Shown here one piece after another: positions 46,059 through 53,774 of a DNA stretch of 64,000 nt (positions within the stretch are counted from its first letter, which is position 1; the number at the start of each line of letters is the position of its first letter). The DNA comes from Halomonas sp. LR3S48 (lineage in GTDB: Bacteria > Pseudomonadota > Gammaproteobacteria > Pseudomonadales > Halomonadaceae). Under the pieces are notes generated by a model that saw only the letters and a list, made by a program, of their open reading frames with translations, was not told where the DNA came from and did no database searches. Position numbers and translations under genes: made by a program. The DNA is taken from positions 3,534,001 through 3,598,000 of the forward strand of contig NZ_CP107009.1 in the NCBI RefSeq assembly GCF_025725665.1, given 5' to 3'.

Positions 46059-47804
46059 ATGCCCCGTCCACGTCACCGTTCCCGCTACCGGCCACCCCTG
46101 CCCGGCAGCGCCCTACTGGCCGCCTGGCGTCAGGGCTATGGCCTGGCCGAGCTCAAGCGCGACCTGCTCGCCGGCCTGACCATTGGCATCGTCGCGGTGC
46201 CGCTCTCCATGGCGCTGGCCATCGCCACCGGGGTGCCGCCCCAGCATGGCCTGTATACCGCCATCGTGGCCGGGGCCATCATCGCGCTGACCGGCGGCTC
46301 GCGCTTCAACATCTCCGGCCCCACCGCCGCCTTCGTGGTGATCCTGTTTCCCATCGTCGCCAGCCATGGCCTCGGCGGGCTCCTGATCGCCACGCTGATG
46401 GCGGGGCTGATCCTGGTGGCACTCGGACTGGCGCGGCTGGGCAACCTGATCCAGTTCGTGCCCTACCCGGTGGTACTCGGCTTCACGGCGGGCATCGCCG
46501 TGGTGATCGCCCTGCTGCAGCTGCCCGATTTCCTCGGTCTAGAGGGCGTTGCACTCGGCGACAGCACGCTGCACAACCTGGCGGAGATCGTCCGCGCCGT
46601 GCCCACGCTGGCCCCGGCCGAACTCGGCATCGGACTGATCACGCTGGCCGCGCTGATCCTGTGGCCACGGCTGAAGCTACCGGTGCCGGCGCCGCTGGTC
46701 GGCCTGGCGGTGGGCACGCTGGCGGCACTCGCCGTCGCCCCGCTGGGCGTCGAGATCGAGACCATCGCCTCGCGCTTCAGTTGGGAATACCAGGGCCAGA
46801 CGGGCAGCGGCATTCCGCCCTTCGCTCCCGAGCTATTGTTGCCCTGGCGCCTGCCGGGTGCAGACGGGGCTCCGCTCACGGTGGACTTCGCCCTGATTCG
46901 CGAGCTGCTCGGCCCGGCGCTGGCCATCGCCATGCTGGCGGCCATCGAGTCACTGCTCTGCGCGGTGGTGGCCGACGGGCTGACCCGTACCCGCCACGAC
47001 CCCAACGCCGAGCTGATCGGCCAGGGGCTGGGCAATATCGCCGTCCCTTTCTTCGGCGGCATCACCGCCACTGCGGCCTTGGCGCGTACCGCCACCAACA
47101 TCCGCAGCGGCGCCTTCTCGCCGCTGGCGGCAATCGTCCATGCGCTGGTGGTGCTGCTGGCGGTGGTGGCATTGGCCGAGGTACTTGCCCTGGTGCCGAT
47201 GGCCGCACTCGCGGCGCTGCTGTTCATCATCGCCTGGAACATGAGCGAGGCGCGCCACTTCATCCATATCCTGAAGAGCGCGCCGGGCAGTGACGTGGCG
47301 ATACTGGTGATCTGCTTCCTGCTCACGGTGGTGTTCGACATGGTGCTGGCGGTGGCGGTGGGCATCGGCCTGGCGGCGGCGCTGTTCATCCGCCGCATGG
47401 CCGACCTGACCCACGCCCGCCGTCTCGAACCCGACAGCGATGAGGAGAGCCGCGACCTGCCCCGCCAGGTGGCGCTCTACGACGTCAACGGCCCACTGTT
47501 TTTCGGTGCGGCCGAGAAGGCCGTATCGTCTCTGCGGGTGGTGGACCCGGAAGTGAGAGTGGTGATGCTCGACATGCGCGACGTGCCGAGCCTGGATGCC
47601 ACGGCCATCGTCGCCCTGCAAACGCTGGTCGAGGAGCTGCGCGCACGCCAGGTCGGGCTGATCTTCATCGGCATGCCGGCGCGCATGGTGCTCAAGCTCA
47701 GGCGTGCCGGCGTCAGGCGGCTGTCGGGACGCCTGTCTGCCGTCCGCCACCCGGCCCGGGCCCGGCGGCTGGCCGAGCGTTGGCTGGCAATGCCAGCCAC
47801 CTGA
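46059..47804 (+). CDS. dauA: SulP-family transporter, DauA-like, with STAS domain
   Basis: A 581-residue SulP transporter with about fourteen membrane segments and a C-terminal STAS domain (about residues 470-560: VALYDVNGPLFFGAAEKAVSSL, LDMRDVPSLDATAIVALQTL). The stretch AAIESLLCAVVADGLTRTRHDPNAELIGQGLGN followed by PFFGGITATAALARTATNIRSGA closely matches the Escherichia coli C4-dicarboxylate carrier DauA (YchM), so C4-dicarboxylates such as succinate or aspartate are likely substrates; sulfate is the alternative. The ATG at 46059 has only a weak ribosome site. It follows the betT terminator, so it has its own promoter. Confidence 0.82.
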   Translation: MPRPRHRSRYRPPLPGSALLAAWRQGYGLAELKRDLLAGLTIGIVAVPLSMALAIATGVPPQHGLYTAIVAGAIIALTGGSRFNISGPTAAFVVILFPIVASHGLGGLLIATLMAGLILVALGLARLGNLIQFVPYPVVLGFTAGIAVVIALLQLPDFLGLEGVALGDSTLHNLAEIVRAVPTLAPAELGIGLITLAALILWPRLKLPVPAPLVGLAVGTLAALAVAPLGVEIETIASRFSWEYQGQTGSGIPPFAPELLLPWRLPGADGAPLTVDFALIRELLGPALAIAMLAAIESLLCAVVADGLTRTRHDPNAELIGQGLGNIAVPFFGGITATAALARTATNIRSGAFSPLAAIVHALVVLLAVVALAEVLALVPMAALAALLFIIAWNMSEARHFIHILKSAPGSDVAILVICFLLTVVFDMVLAVAVGIGLAAALFIRRMADLTHARRLEPDSDEESRDLPRQVALYDVNGPLFFGAAEKAVSSLRVVDPEVRVVMLDMRDVPSLDATAIVALQTLVEELRARQVGLIFIGMPARMVLKLRRAGVRRLSGRLSAVRHPARARRLAERWLAMPAT

Positions 47805-47809
47805 GGCCC

Positions 47810-48229
47810 CTACTCCCCCTGCAGCGTGGCGATCAACCGTCGCGCCCCGCCGCGCTCGCGATGCTCGCCGAGCCAAACACCCTGCCAGGTACCCAGTGCG
47901 AGCTTGCCGTCGCGCACCGCCAGGGTGAGCTGGGTGCCGAGCAGGCTGGCGCAGACATGGGCCGGCATGTCGTCGGGCCCCTCCAGGGTATGGCGGAAGT
48001 AGGGCAGGTCGCCCGGGATACGCTCACGCAGGAAGGCGTCGAGGTCGTGGCGCACGTCCGGGTCGGCGTTCTCGTTGAGCGTCAGCGAGGCCGAGGTGTG
48101 CAGCAGTTGCAGATGCAGCAGCCCCACCTTTACCTCACGCAACTCCATCAGCGCCGAGGTCACCTCCTCGGTGATCAGGTGAAAACCTCGCGAACGCGGT
48201 GCCAGGCGCAGCTCCTTCTGGTGCCACAT
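47810..48229 (-). CDS. yjbQ: YjbQ-family (UPF0047) protein
   Basis: A 139-residue protein of the UPF0047/YjbQ family at its usual length. The family motifs are visible: LLHLQLLHTSASLTLNENADPDVRHDL and the C-terminal LALGTWQGVWLGEHR. YjbQ has weak thiamine-phosphate synthase activity in some bacteria, but its physiological role is unsettled. It lies 21 bp downstream of the Hen1-like gene, with the ribosome site GGAGAG in the gap, so the two are co-transcribed. It converges with the SulP gene, whose stop is 5 bp away. Confidence 0.88.
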   Translation of the reverse strand: MWHQKELRLAPRSRGFHLITEEVTSALMELREVKVGLLHLQLLHTSASLTLNENADPDVRHDLDAFLRERIPGDLPYFRHTLEGPDDMPAHVCASLLGTQLTLAVRDGKLALGTWQGVWLGEHRERGGARRLIATLQGE

Positions 48230-48250
48230 GGCTTAACTCTCCTCGATGGT

Positions 48251-48856
48251 TCAATCCTTGCGTTCGAACAGGGCCAGGTGCGTTGGCTGGCCGAGATCAG
48301 GGTCCCACTCGCCGAGGCCCGAGAGCGAGGCACGGTAGCCGTTGCGATGGGCGACACCACGAGCCCAGTCGCGGAAGCGGTCCCGCGTCCACTCGAAACG
48401 GTGGTCGGGATCGCGGAACTCGCCGCGGGCGAGCCCGAAGAGTGGGTTGTAGTCGTGATTGGGAGTCGTCAGCACGAGCAGGCCGGGGCGCAGCGCCCCG
48501 AAGACGGCCCGCTCCATTCGGGACAGGTTGCCTGGAGGTACGTGCTCGATGGTCTCGACCATCGCGGCGGCATCGAAGCCGACCAGCGCAGCGTGGGGTT
48601 CGACGTAGGAGCCACAGATCAGTGTGAGTCGCTGACGGCACGCCGCTGGCAGCCGCTCCAGGCGCATCTTGGCCTGGGCCAGCAATTCCCCCGACAGTTC
48701 CAGTCCCGCCACCTGCTCGAACTGAGGCTCGCGCAGCAGATACTGCAGCAGCCCCCCGGAACCACAGCCGAGATCGAGCACCCGGCGCGCGCCACTCCCT
48801 TTCAGCAAGGATGCGACTCGCAACCATCGCTGTTGGTGAAGGTCGAGGTCCTCCAG
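48251..48856 (-). CDS. Hen1-like 3'-terminal RNA 2'-O-methyltransferase domain, stand-alone
   Basis: About 200 residues that match only the methyltransferase half of bacterial Hen1. The SAM motif is RRVLDLGCGSGGLLQYLL; the metal-site motif ETIEHVPPGNLSRMERAVF has the Glu-x-x-Glu-His of Hen1, and TTPNHDYN plus DPDHRFEWTRDRFRDWA complete the signature, including the last His ligand. Bacterial Hen1 usually has an extra N-terminal domain and acts with Pnkp in RNA repair; neither is here. No ATG fits: the strong site GGGAGG is seven bases before a CTG at 48856, and no in-frame ATG occurs until deep inside the domain, so the start is uncertain. It is followed by yjbQ in the same operon. Confidence 0.72.
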   Translation of the reverse strand: MEDLDLHQQRWLRVASLLKGSGARRVLDLGCGSGGLLQYLLREPQFEQVAGLELSGELLAQAKMRLERLPAACRQRLTLICGSYVEPHAALVGFDAAAMVETIEHVPPGNLSRMERAVFGALRPGLLVLTTPNHDYNPLFGLARGEFRDPDHRFEWTRDRFRDWARGVAHRNGYRASLSGLGEWDPDLGQPTHLALFERKD

Positions 48857-48923
48857 TGTTATGCCTCCCTTTCCTCCATTGCGCTGTAAGCATGATGCAG
48901 CACTTGTAGAGGCGGCGAAAAGG

Positions 48924-48948
48924 GCCGCACGGCAAACAACCGTGCGGC
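48924..48948 (-). terminator. Terminator after the cupin gene
   Basis: GCCGCACGG and CCGTGCGGC form a perfect 9-bp stem with a 7-base loop, 20 bp past the cupin stop on the minus strand, then CCTTTTCG. It separates the cupin from the Hen1-yjbQ operon. Confidence 0.7.
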
Positions 48949-48968
48949 TTGGTTGAATGGCATACGGT

Positions 48969-49409
48969 TTATTCGCTTGCCACCGTGGTGGGCTGCCCCT
49001 GTGCCGCGGCGAATACCACCAGTACCCTGGCATCGCTGTCGGTCACGTTGAAGAGCTGGTGATCCCGGTTGAGGGCCTCGACATAGGCCTCCCCCGTAGC
49101 ATAGGTATGAGGATCACCGCCCTCGGTGCGCAGTTCGACTTCGCCCTCGAGTACATAGACGTAGACGGGCACTGGATGCTGATGCAGGGGCGTCCGTCCG
49201 CCCGGCTCGATGGTGCCGATCACGGAGACGATTTCCGGCGTCCCGTCGGGCCAGACGATGGCATCGCCGTCACGAGTATCGGTCGTCTTCAACACCGGTT
49301 GGGTCTCGAACCCTGCCGGCAGGGCATCGTCCTGGGCAAGCGCTGCGCAAATGGGCAGGATCGCGATCAACCCCAGGCTCAGCGCCGCTGATGTGATGAT
49401 GGTTTTCAT
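48969..49409 (-). CDS. Secreted cupin-domain protein
   Basis: A 146-residue protein with a Sec signal (AALSLGLIAILPICAALAQ) and a single cupin fold. The first cupin motif, GGRTPLHQHPVPVYVYVLEGEVEL, holds the metal-binding His pair and Glu; the second motif is degenerate (NRDHQLFNVTDSD). It probably binds a metal in the periplasm. The role is unknown; 40 bp separate it from the methyltransferase gene upstream on the same strand, so they may be co-transcribed. Confidence 0.8.
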   Translation of the reverse strand: MKTIITSAALSLGLIAILPICAALAQDDALPAGFETQPVLKTTDTRDGDAIVWPDGTPEIVSVIGTIEPGGRTPLHQHPVPVYVYVLEGEVELRTEGGDPHTYATGEAYVEALNRDHQLFNVTDSDARVLVVFAAAQGQPTTVASE

Positions 49410-49449
49410 GACGTTTCACTCCTCTCTGCAAATGTGAAGGCCTCTACGC

Positions 49450-50241
49450 TCAGGCCTTGACCGCCAGTAGCGAGATGCTCTTGACCCCGTAGGTGGCACT
49501 GGCGCCCTGGGCCGAATCGGTCAAGAAGCGGTACTCGGGGTGTTCGCGCCAGGTTTCGATCGCGAGGCCGGCGGCCTCGATGGCCGCGCGATAGTCGTCC
49601 TGCTGCAGGGCGCCCCCGATGCAGGCGGCCCACAGGGTAGCGTTGCAGGAAACGCTCTCCGGCAAGGGCTTTTCGGTGACGATATCGGCCAGCGCCAGGC
49701 GTCCGCCGTGCCGAAGCACTCGCGCCGCCTCGGCGAAGACCCTCGGCTTGTCGGCCGAGAGATTGATCACACCGTTGCTGATCACCACGTCGATGCTGCC
49801 ATCGGCGAACGGCGGCGCCTCGGTATAACCGGCGTGGAAAGTGACCTGGCCGAAACCCGCCTCGTGCGCCAGCCGCTCGGCCTTCTCGCGCTGGGCCGCG
49901 GTCATGTCGAGCCCCAGCACCTGGCCGCCGGGCCCCGTCGCCAGGGCTGCCAGCAGGCTGTCCATGCCGGAACCGCTGCCTAGGTCGAGCACCGTCTCGC
50001 CGGGCTGGATGGCGGCCAGATCGAGGAAATGGCCGACGCCGGCGAAGGAGTCGATGGCGGCGGTCGGTATGCGATCCAGGGCGCGGGGGTCGTAGCCCAG
50101 TCGCTCGGCCAGGGCGCGCCCCATCTCGAAATGGAACTCCCCCTGCGGCGCTTCGGCCACTTCGCGATACATCGCCTTGACGCGCGCCTCGAGCTCCTGC
50201 TTGTCCACCCCGGCGGTGGTGGGCTTTGCCGTGATTGTCAT
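49450..50241 (-). CDS. ArsM-like SAM methyltransferase, copy 1
   Basis: A 263-residue class I methyltransferase. The SAM motif is TVLDLGSGSGMDSLLAA near residue 82, and the domain order resembles arsenite methyltransferase ArsM, including LWAACIGGAL. However, the ArsM cysteine normally found in SNCVINLSPDK is glycine here (SNGVINLSADK), so arsenite methylation is unlikely. Its N-terminal part (MYREVAEAPQGEFHFEMGRALAERLGY, SFAGVG) is shared with the methyltransferase part of the gene at 51391-52608, which lies on the other side of the sigma-factor genes. It is divergent from the sigma gene. The substrate is unknown. Confidence 0.78.
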   Translation of the reverse strand: MTITAKPTTAGVDKQELEARVKAMYREVAEAPQGEFHFEMGRALAERLGYDPRALDRIPTAAIDSFAGVGHFLDLAAIQPGETVLDLGSGSGMDSLLAALATGPGGQVLGLDMTAAQREKAERLAHEAGFGQVTFHAGYTEAPPFADGSIDVVISNGVINLSADKPRVFAEAARVLRHGGRLALADIVTEKPLPESVSCNATLWAACIGGALQQDDYRAAIEAAGLAIETWREHPEYRFLTDSAQGASATYGVKSISLLAVKA

Positions 50242-50494
50242 TGTCTTTTCTCCTCTGGCTGCTCACGACGACACCGAACGGTGCCGTGTGCGCCAGGACG
50301 CCGTCCACGCGAAAAGGGTTCCCGCCGGGAACCGAAGACGCCGTTGCTGCGTCCCTGCCCATGTCCGATCACTTGCCCAGCGAGGGCGAGCGGACCATGC
50401 TCGAAGAGGTGTCGCCATGTCGTTGGCAGGTTCACTCCTTGACCATCCACGGCCGCAGCCACACGCTCGATACCGGAACGCCACGGGGGCCAGC
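50242..50494. other. Divergent promoter region of the sigma-factor locus
   Basis: About 250 bp between methyltransferase copy 1 (minus) and the sigma gene (plus). Frames that extend the sigma gene upstream lack sigma-like sequence. It must hold the autoregulated promoter of the sigma gene, but I could not assign a clear ECF -35/-10 pair. Confidence 0.4.
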
Positions 50495-51118
50495 ATGCGT
50501 TTCGACGAAACCGCCAGCCGGCGGGAGTGGTTCGAGCAGCGCCTGGCACCGCTGATGGACCGACTCTACGGCACTGCACTGAGGCTCACCCGCCACCCCG
50601 CCGACGCCGAGGACATCGTCGCCGAGGCGGTAACCAAGGCCTGGACACAGCTCGACCGGCTGCGCGATCCCCAGCGCTTCGAGGGCTGGCTGTTTCATAT
50701 CCTCACCAACACCTTCATCAGCGAATGGCGCAGGCGCCGTTGCCGACCTCAGCCGGGCGGAGATGGCACTACCGAGCCCGGCGAGCTCGACAGCGCCTGT
50801 TTCACGCTGTTCCAGCAACTGCACCAGCCCTTCCTGCTGTGGTGGGGTAGCCTCGAGGAACAGTTCTTCAACGGCCTGCTGCAGGAGGACCTGGAGCAGG
50901 CGCTGGATGCACTGCCCGATGCCTACCGGGTGACGATTGTGCTGGTCGAAGTGCAGGGCTATACGTATGAAGAGGTTGCGAGCCTGCTCGGTATTCCATT
51001 GGGCACCGTGCGCTCGCGCCTGAGCCGGGCGCGCTCGCAGCTGCAGAAAATGCTCTGGGAGCAGGCCAGGGAGGCGGGCATGGTGTCCGGCGAGGGCGAC
51101 GGAGGTGCACGGGAATGA
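50495..51118 (+). CDS. ECF sigma factor
   Basis: A 207-residue extracytoplasmic-function sigma factor. Region 2 is RLTRHPADAEDIVAEAVTKAW and LFHILTNTFISEWRRRR; region 4 is ALPDAYRVTIVLVEVQGYTYEEVASLLGIPLGTVRSRLSRARSQL. A 40-residue linker with a WWGSLEEQ part is longer than in many relatives. I use the ATG at 50495 (MRFDETASRREW). The stop overlaps the anti-sigma start (ATGA), the typical arrangement of a sigma/anti-sigma pair. It likely drives this locus, including the flanking methyltransferases. Confidence 0.88.
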   Translation: MRFDETASRREWFEQRLAPLMDRLYGTALRLTRHPADAEDIVAEAVTKAWTQLDRLRDPQRFEGWLFHILTNTFISEWRRRRCRPQPGGDGTTEPGELDSACFTLFQQLHQPFLLWWGSLEEQFFNGLLQEDLEQALDALPDAYRVTIVLVEVQGYTYEEVASLLGIPLGTVRSRLSRARSQLQKMLWEQAREAGMVSGEGDGGARE

Positions 51119-51372
51119 GCCCAAGAGCATTGAGCTGCGAGGAGGTCATCGAAAGGCTCTTCGACTACCTCGACAGGGAACTCGACCCGCAGGAAGCGAG
51201 CGACGTCGAATGGCACCTGCACCGGTGCCGGGACTGTTTCACACGCGCCGAATTCGAACGACGACTTCGAGCCAGAGTGGCGGCCACCGGTACGGCAAAG
51301 GCACCGCCACGGCTGCATCAGCGCATCCGGACCCTGCTCGACCGCTTCGACGAGTCCGATTCCACCCGCTGA
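51115..51372 (+). CDS. Zinc-type anti-sigma factor (RsrA/ChrR-like ZAS domain)
   Basis: An 85-residue protein consisting of a zinc-binding anti-sigma domain: CEEVIERLFDYLDRELDPQEASDVEWHLHRCRDCF, with the His-x3-Cys-x2-Cys zinc site HLHRCRDC. In RsrA such cysteines sense thiol stress and release the sigma factor. There is no membrane segment, so the sensor is cytoplasmic. It overlaps the sigma gene and precedes the methyltransferase-MerC gene by 18 bp. Confidence 0.88.
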   Translation: MSPRALSCEEVIERLFDYLDRELDPQEASDVEWHLHRCRDCFTRAEFERRLRARVAATGTAKAPPRLHQRIRTLLDRFDESDSTR

Positions 51373-51390
51373 CCCGTGAGGAGAACGCTC

Positions 51391-52608
51391 ATGGTGGCCA
51401 TTCTCGGCTATTCGCGCCCGCAGATCCTGGCGGCGGTACAGCAGATGTACACCGCCGTGGCGGAAGCCCCAGGCTCCCCCTTCCACTTCCCCGTCGGGGC
51501 CGAAGCCAGCCGCCGCCTGGGCTATCCCCCGGAGCAGCTCGCGCAGTTGCCGGCGGAGGTCCGCGATGCCTTCGCTGGCGTCGGCTACCCTTTTCGCGCC
51601 GAGGCCATACACCCCGGCGACCGGGTGCTCGACATCGGCGCCGGAGCCGGTGGCGATGCCCTGATCGCACGCCAACTGACCGGCCCCCAGGGGCGGGTCA
51701 TCGCCCTCGACCTGACCGCGGCCATGACGCGCCGGCTTCAGCAGGTCAGCGACCGTCACTCCTTCGAACGACTCGGCGTGGTACAGGCTTCCGCCGAGCA
51801 ACTGCCGCTGCCCGATGCCAGCATCGACTGCATCAGCAGCAATGGCGCTCTCAACCTGATCCCAGACAAACGCCGGGCCGTGGCCGAGATGTTCCGCGTG
51901 CTCAAGCCTCACGGGCGCGTGCAGTTGGCCGACGTGGTGATTCACCGCCCGGTGTCGGTGGATTGCCACGAGGATCCCCGCCTGTGGGTCGAGTGCGTGG
52001 TCGGGGCCACGGTGAAGGAGGAGCTGATCGCCCTGTTCGAGGAGGCCGGCTTCGAGGAGGTCACCGTGCTCGGCAGCCATGACTACTTCGCCCTGAGCCC
52101 CAGCGCCCAGACCCGCGAGGTCGCCGCCGGCTTCGGCGCACACTCGGTCGAGATCGGCATGCGCCGCGGCGGCACCACGCCGAGCTGGATGCAACGCTGG
52201 CGCCGACGCCTCGATCCACGACGCTGGCTGCGGCTATGGCATCGCCGCGGCCTGCTCGGCATGCTGGCTTTCCTGCTGGCCCTGCTGAGCTGCTACGGCA
52301 CCCTGGCACTGGTCGCCCTGCTGCCGCTGCTGGGTGTACACCTGGCCCTGGACGAAGGGCTCTGGGCCAGCGCCATCGCTGCCTTCGTATTGCTCACCCT
52401 GGCGGTGGTGGCAAGCGGCCTACGCCTGCATCGCCGCCCCTGGCCCGTGCTTGTGAGCCTGGCCGGCACGTTTCTCGTGCTGTATGCACTCTTCGTCGAC
52501 TATTCCGTGCTGGTGGAGTTGGGCGGTTTCGTACTGCTGGCTGGCAGCGTCGTCTGGGACATCGTGCTGCGTAGAAGGTGGGAAACGAACGTACTGGGTT
52601 TGAAATGA
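51391..52608 (+). CDS. SAM methyltransferase fused to a MerC-like membrane domain
   Basis: A 405-residue two-domain protein. Residues 1-260 are an ArsM-like methyltransferase (RVLDIGAGAGGDALIARQL; LWVECVVGA), paralogous to the protein at 49450-50241 and likewise with Gly in place of the ArsM cysteine (SNGALNLIPDK). Residues about 285-400 contain four membrane helices resembling MerC-type domains, with a Cys in the first (LLALLSCYGTLALVALLPLLG). The ATG at 51391 has GAGGAG upstream. Genes with this fusion place a methyl transfer activity at the membrane, perhaps to methylate and export or import a metalloid or thiol compound. The gene ends 38 bp from a convergent thioredoxin-reductase-like gene. 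Confidence 0.8.
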   Translation: MVAILGYSRPQILAAVQQMYTAVAEAPGSPFHFPVGAEASRRLGYPPEQLAQLPAEVRDAFAGVGYPFRAEAIHPGDRVLDIGAGAGGDALIARQLTGPQGRVIALDLTAAMTRRLQQVSDRHSFERLGVVQASAEQLPLPDASIDCISSNGALNLIPDKRRAVAEMFRVLKPHGRVQLADVVIHRPVSVDCHEDPRLWVECVVGATVKEELIALFEEAGFEEVTVLGSHDYFALSPSAQTREVAAGFGAHSVEIGMRRGGTTPSWMQRWRRRLDPRRWLRLWHRRGLLGMLAFLLALLSCYGTLALVALLPLLGVHLALDEGLWASAIAAFVLLTLAVVASGLRLHRRPWPVLVSLAGTFLVLYALFVDYSVLVELGGFVLLAGSVVWDIVLRRRWETNVLGLK

Positions 52609-52646
52609 AGTCGGTGCAGGCCAGATTCCTCCCGCACCATCGTCAA

Positions 52647-53555
52647 TCAGCGATTCTGCAGCCGATTGTGAATGGCGGTGGCAGCAATCGATGCCTGACC
52701 GGTGGCCACCGTGAGCTGACTCAATTGGTTGGTCATGTCCCCCGCTGCATATAGCCCTTCGATTCCCGTCTGCATGTGGGGGTTCACCACCAGATAACCC
52801 TGCGGATTCCTCAACGCTCCCAGATTCGTGCCCAGCTCACTGCGAACCTTCGTTCCCAGGGCACAATACACCGCATCGAACGAATGCACGGTGCCATCGT
52901 CCATGCGCACGTGGATGCCTTTACCTGCATCGCCGTACATGTCGCTCACCTTTACCTGCACCAAGGCGATATTCTCGCGAGTCAGGAGCTCCGTCGACGC
53001 GCTATCCATATACGCACCACCTTCGATATCGATCAGCGTCAGATCGGCACTGAATCGCTTGATGAACGCAGCCTCCCCAACGCCACTCGCGTCTCGGGCA
53101 ATGATGCCGATGCGCTCTTTGGTGTACTCGAATCCATCGCAGATGGGACAATAGCGGATCAAGCCACCTTCCTTTACTGCCTGGAAGCCCTCCATCTCGG
53201 GTTCGACATCGACGACTCCCGTCGCCAGCAGTACCGTCCGTGAGCGGAAGACTTCCGTTTCGGTGATGACGTTGAACAGGCCATCCTCGGTGCGTTCCAG
53301 GCGTTCTACCCGCCCAGGCGTCACTCGCCCACCATTTGCCCCAAGTTGCGCCCGGAGCCGCTCCAACAGCTCAAGACCGCTGATGCCTTCCCCGAAACCT
53401 GGGTAATTGAAGGTGCGCGGAATAAGCGCGGCACGGCTTTTCCCCTCATCGATGATGCAAATGTCACGCAGGAAACGTCGAAGATAGATACCGGCCGCCA
53501 GCCCGGCGGGACCGGCACCGACGATCACGCAGTCGATCGTAGCAACCTCTTCCAT
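52647..53555 (-). CDS. Thioredoxin reductase-like FAD/NAD(P) oxidoreductase
   Basis: A 302-residue flavoprotein of the thioredoxin-reductase family. The FAD motif is CVIVGAGPAGLAAGIYL, the redox pair is CPIC (Cys136 and Cys139) and the C-terminal FAD motif is GLYAAGDMTNQLSQLTVATGQASIA. A standard TrxB has CATC; here the pair is Cys-Pro-Ile-Cys, so a different partner is likely. The NADPH-site motif is also altered (GIIARDASGVGEAA in place of GGGxSAxE). I start at the ATG at 53555, preceded by GGGAGAG. It converges with the sigma-factor operon and may serve the same stress response. Confidence 0.82.
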   Translation of the reverse strand: MEEVATIDCVIVGAGPAGLAAGIYLRRFLRDICIIDEGKSRAALIPRTFNYPGFGEGISGLELLERLRAQLGANGGRVTPGRVERLERTEDGLFNVITETEVFRSRTVLLATGVVDVEPEMEGFQAVKEGGLIRYCPICDGFEYTKERIGIIARDASGVGEAAFIKRFSADLTLIDIEGGAYMDSASTELLTRENIALVQVKVSDMYGDAGKGIHVRMDDGTVHSFDAVYCALGTKVRSELGTNLGALRNPQGYLVVNPHMQTGIEGLYAAGDMTNQLSQLTVATGQASIAATAIHNRLQNR

Positions 53556-53711
53556 TTCCACTCTCCCTGAATGCGGCGAAGCCAACGTCCTTTTGACCCA
53601 TCTGATGTCTCCTCAGTGTCGGACTAATCCCCGATCCGGTCCACGGTCGTCTCCAGGTCGTACAGCGAAACGGCAGCGCCACCAGCGTCCTGTACCGGAG
53701 TTCTTCCAGAC

Positions 53712-53738
53712 AAAAAAAGCGCGGCAACCGCCGCGCTT
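53712..53738 (-). terminator. Rho-independent terminator of the adhP-like gene
   Basis: AAGCGCGGC and GCCGCGCTT form a perfect 9-bp stem with an AACC loop. On the minus strand it is followed by a run of seven T, 37 bp past the alcohol dehydrogenase stop at 53775. Confidence 0.9.
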
Positions 53739-53774
53739 GAAGTCGCCATTGCTGACGACGAGAGAGCAACTTTT

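Noticed and set aside
49450..50241. Arsenite methyltransferase ArsM
   Set aside because: The conserved Cys of the SNC motif is Gly in this protein and in its paralogue at 51391, and no ars genes are nearby.
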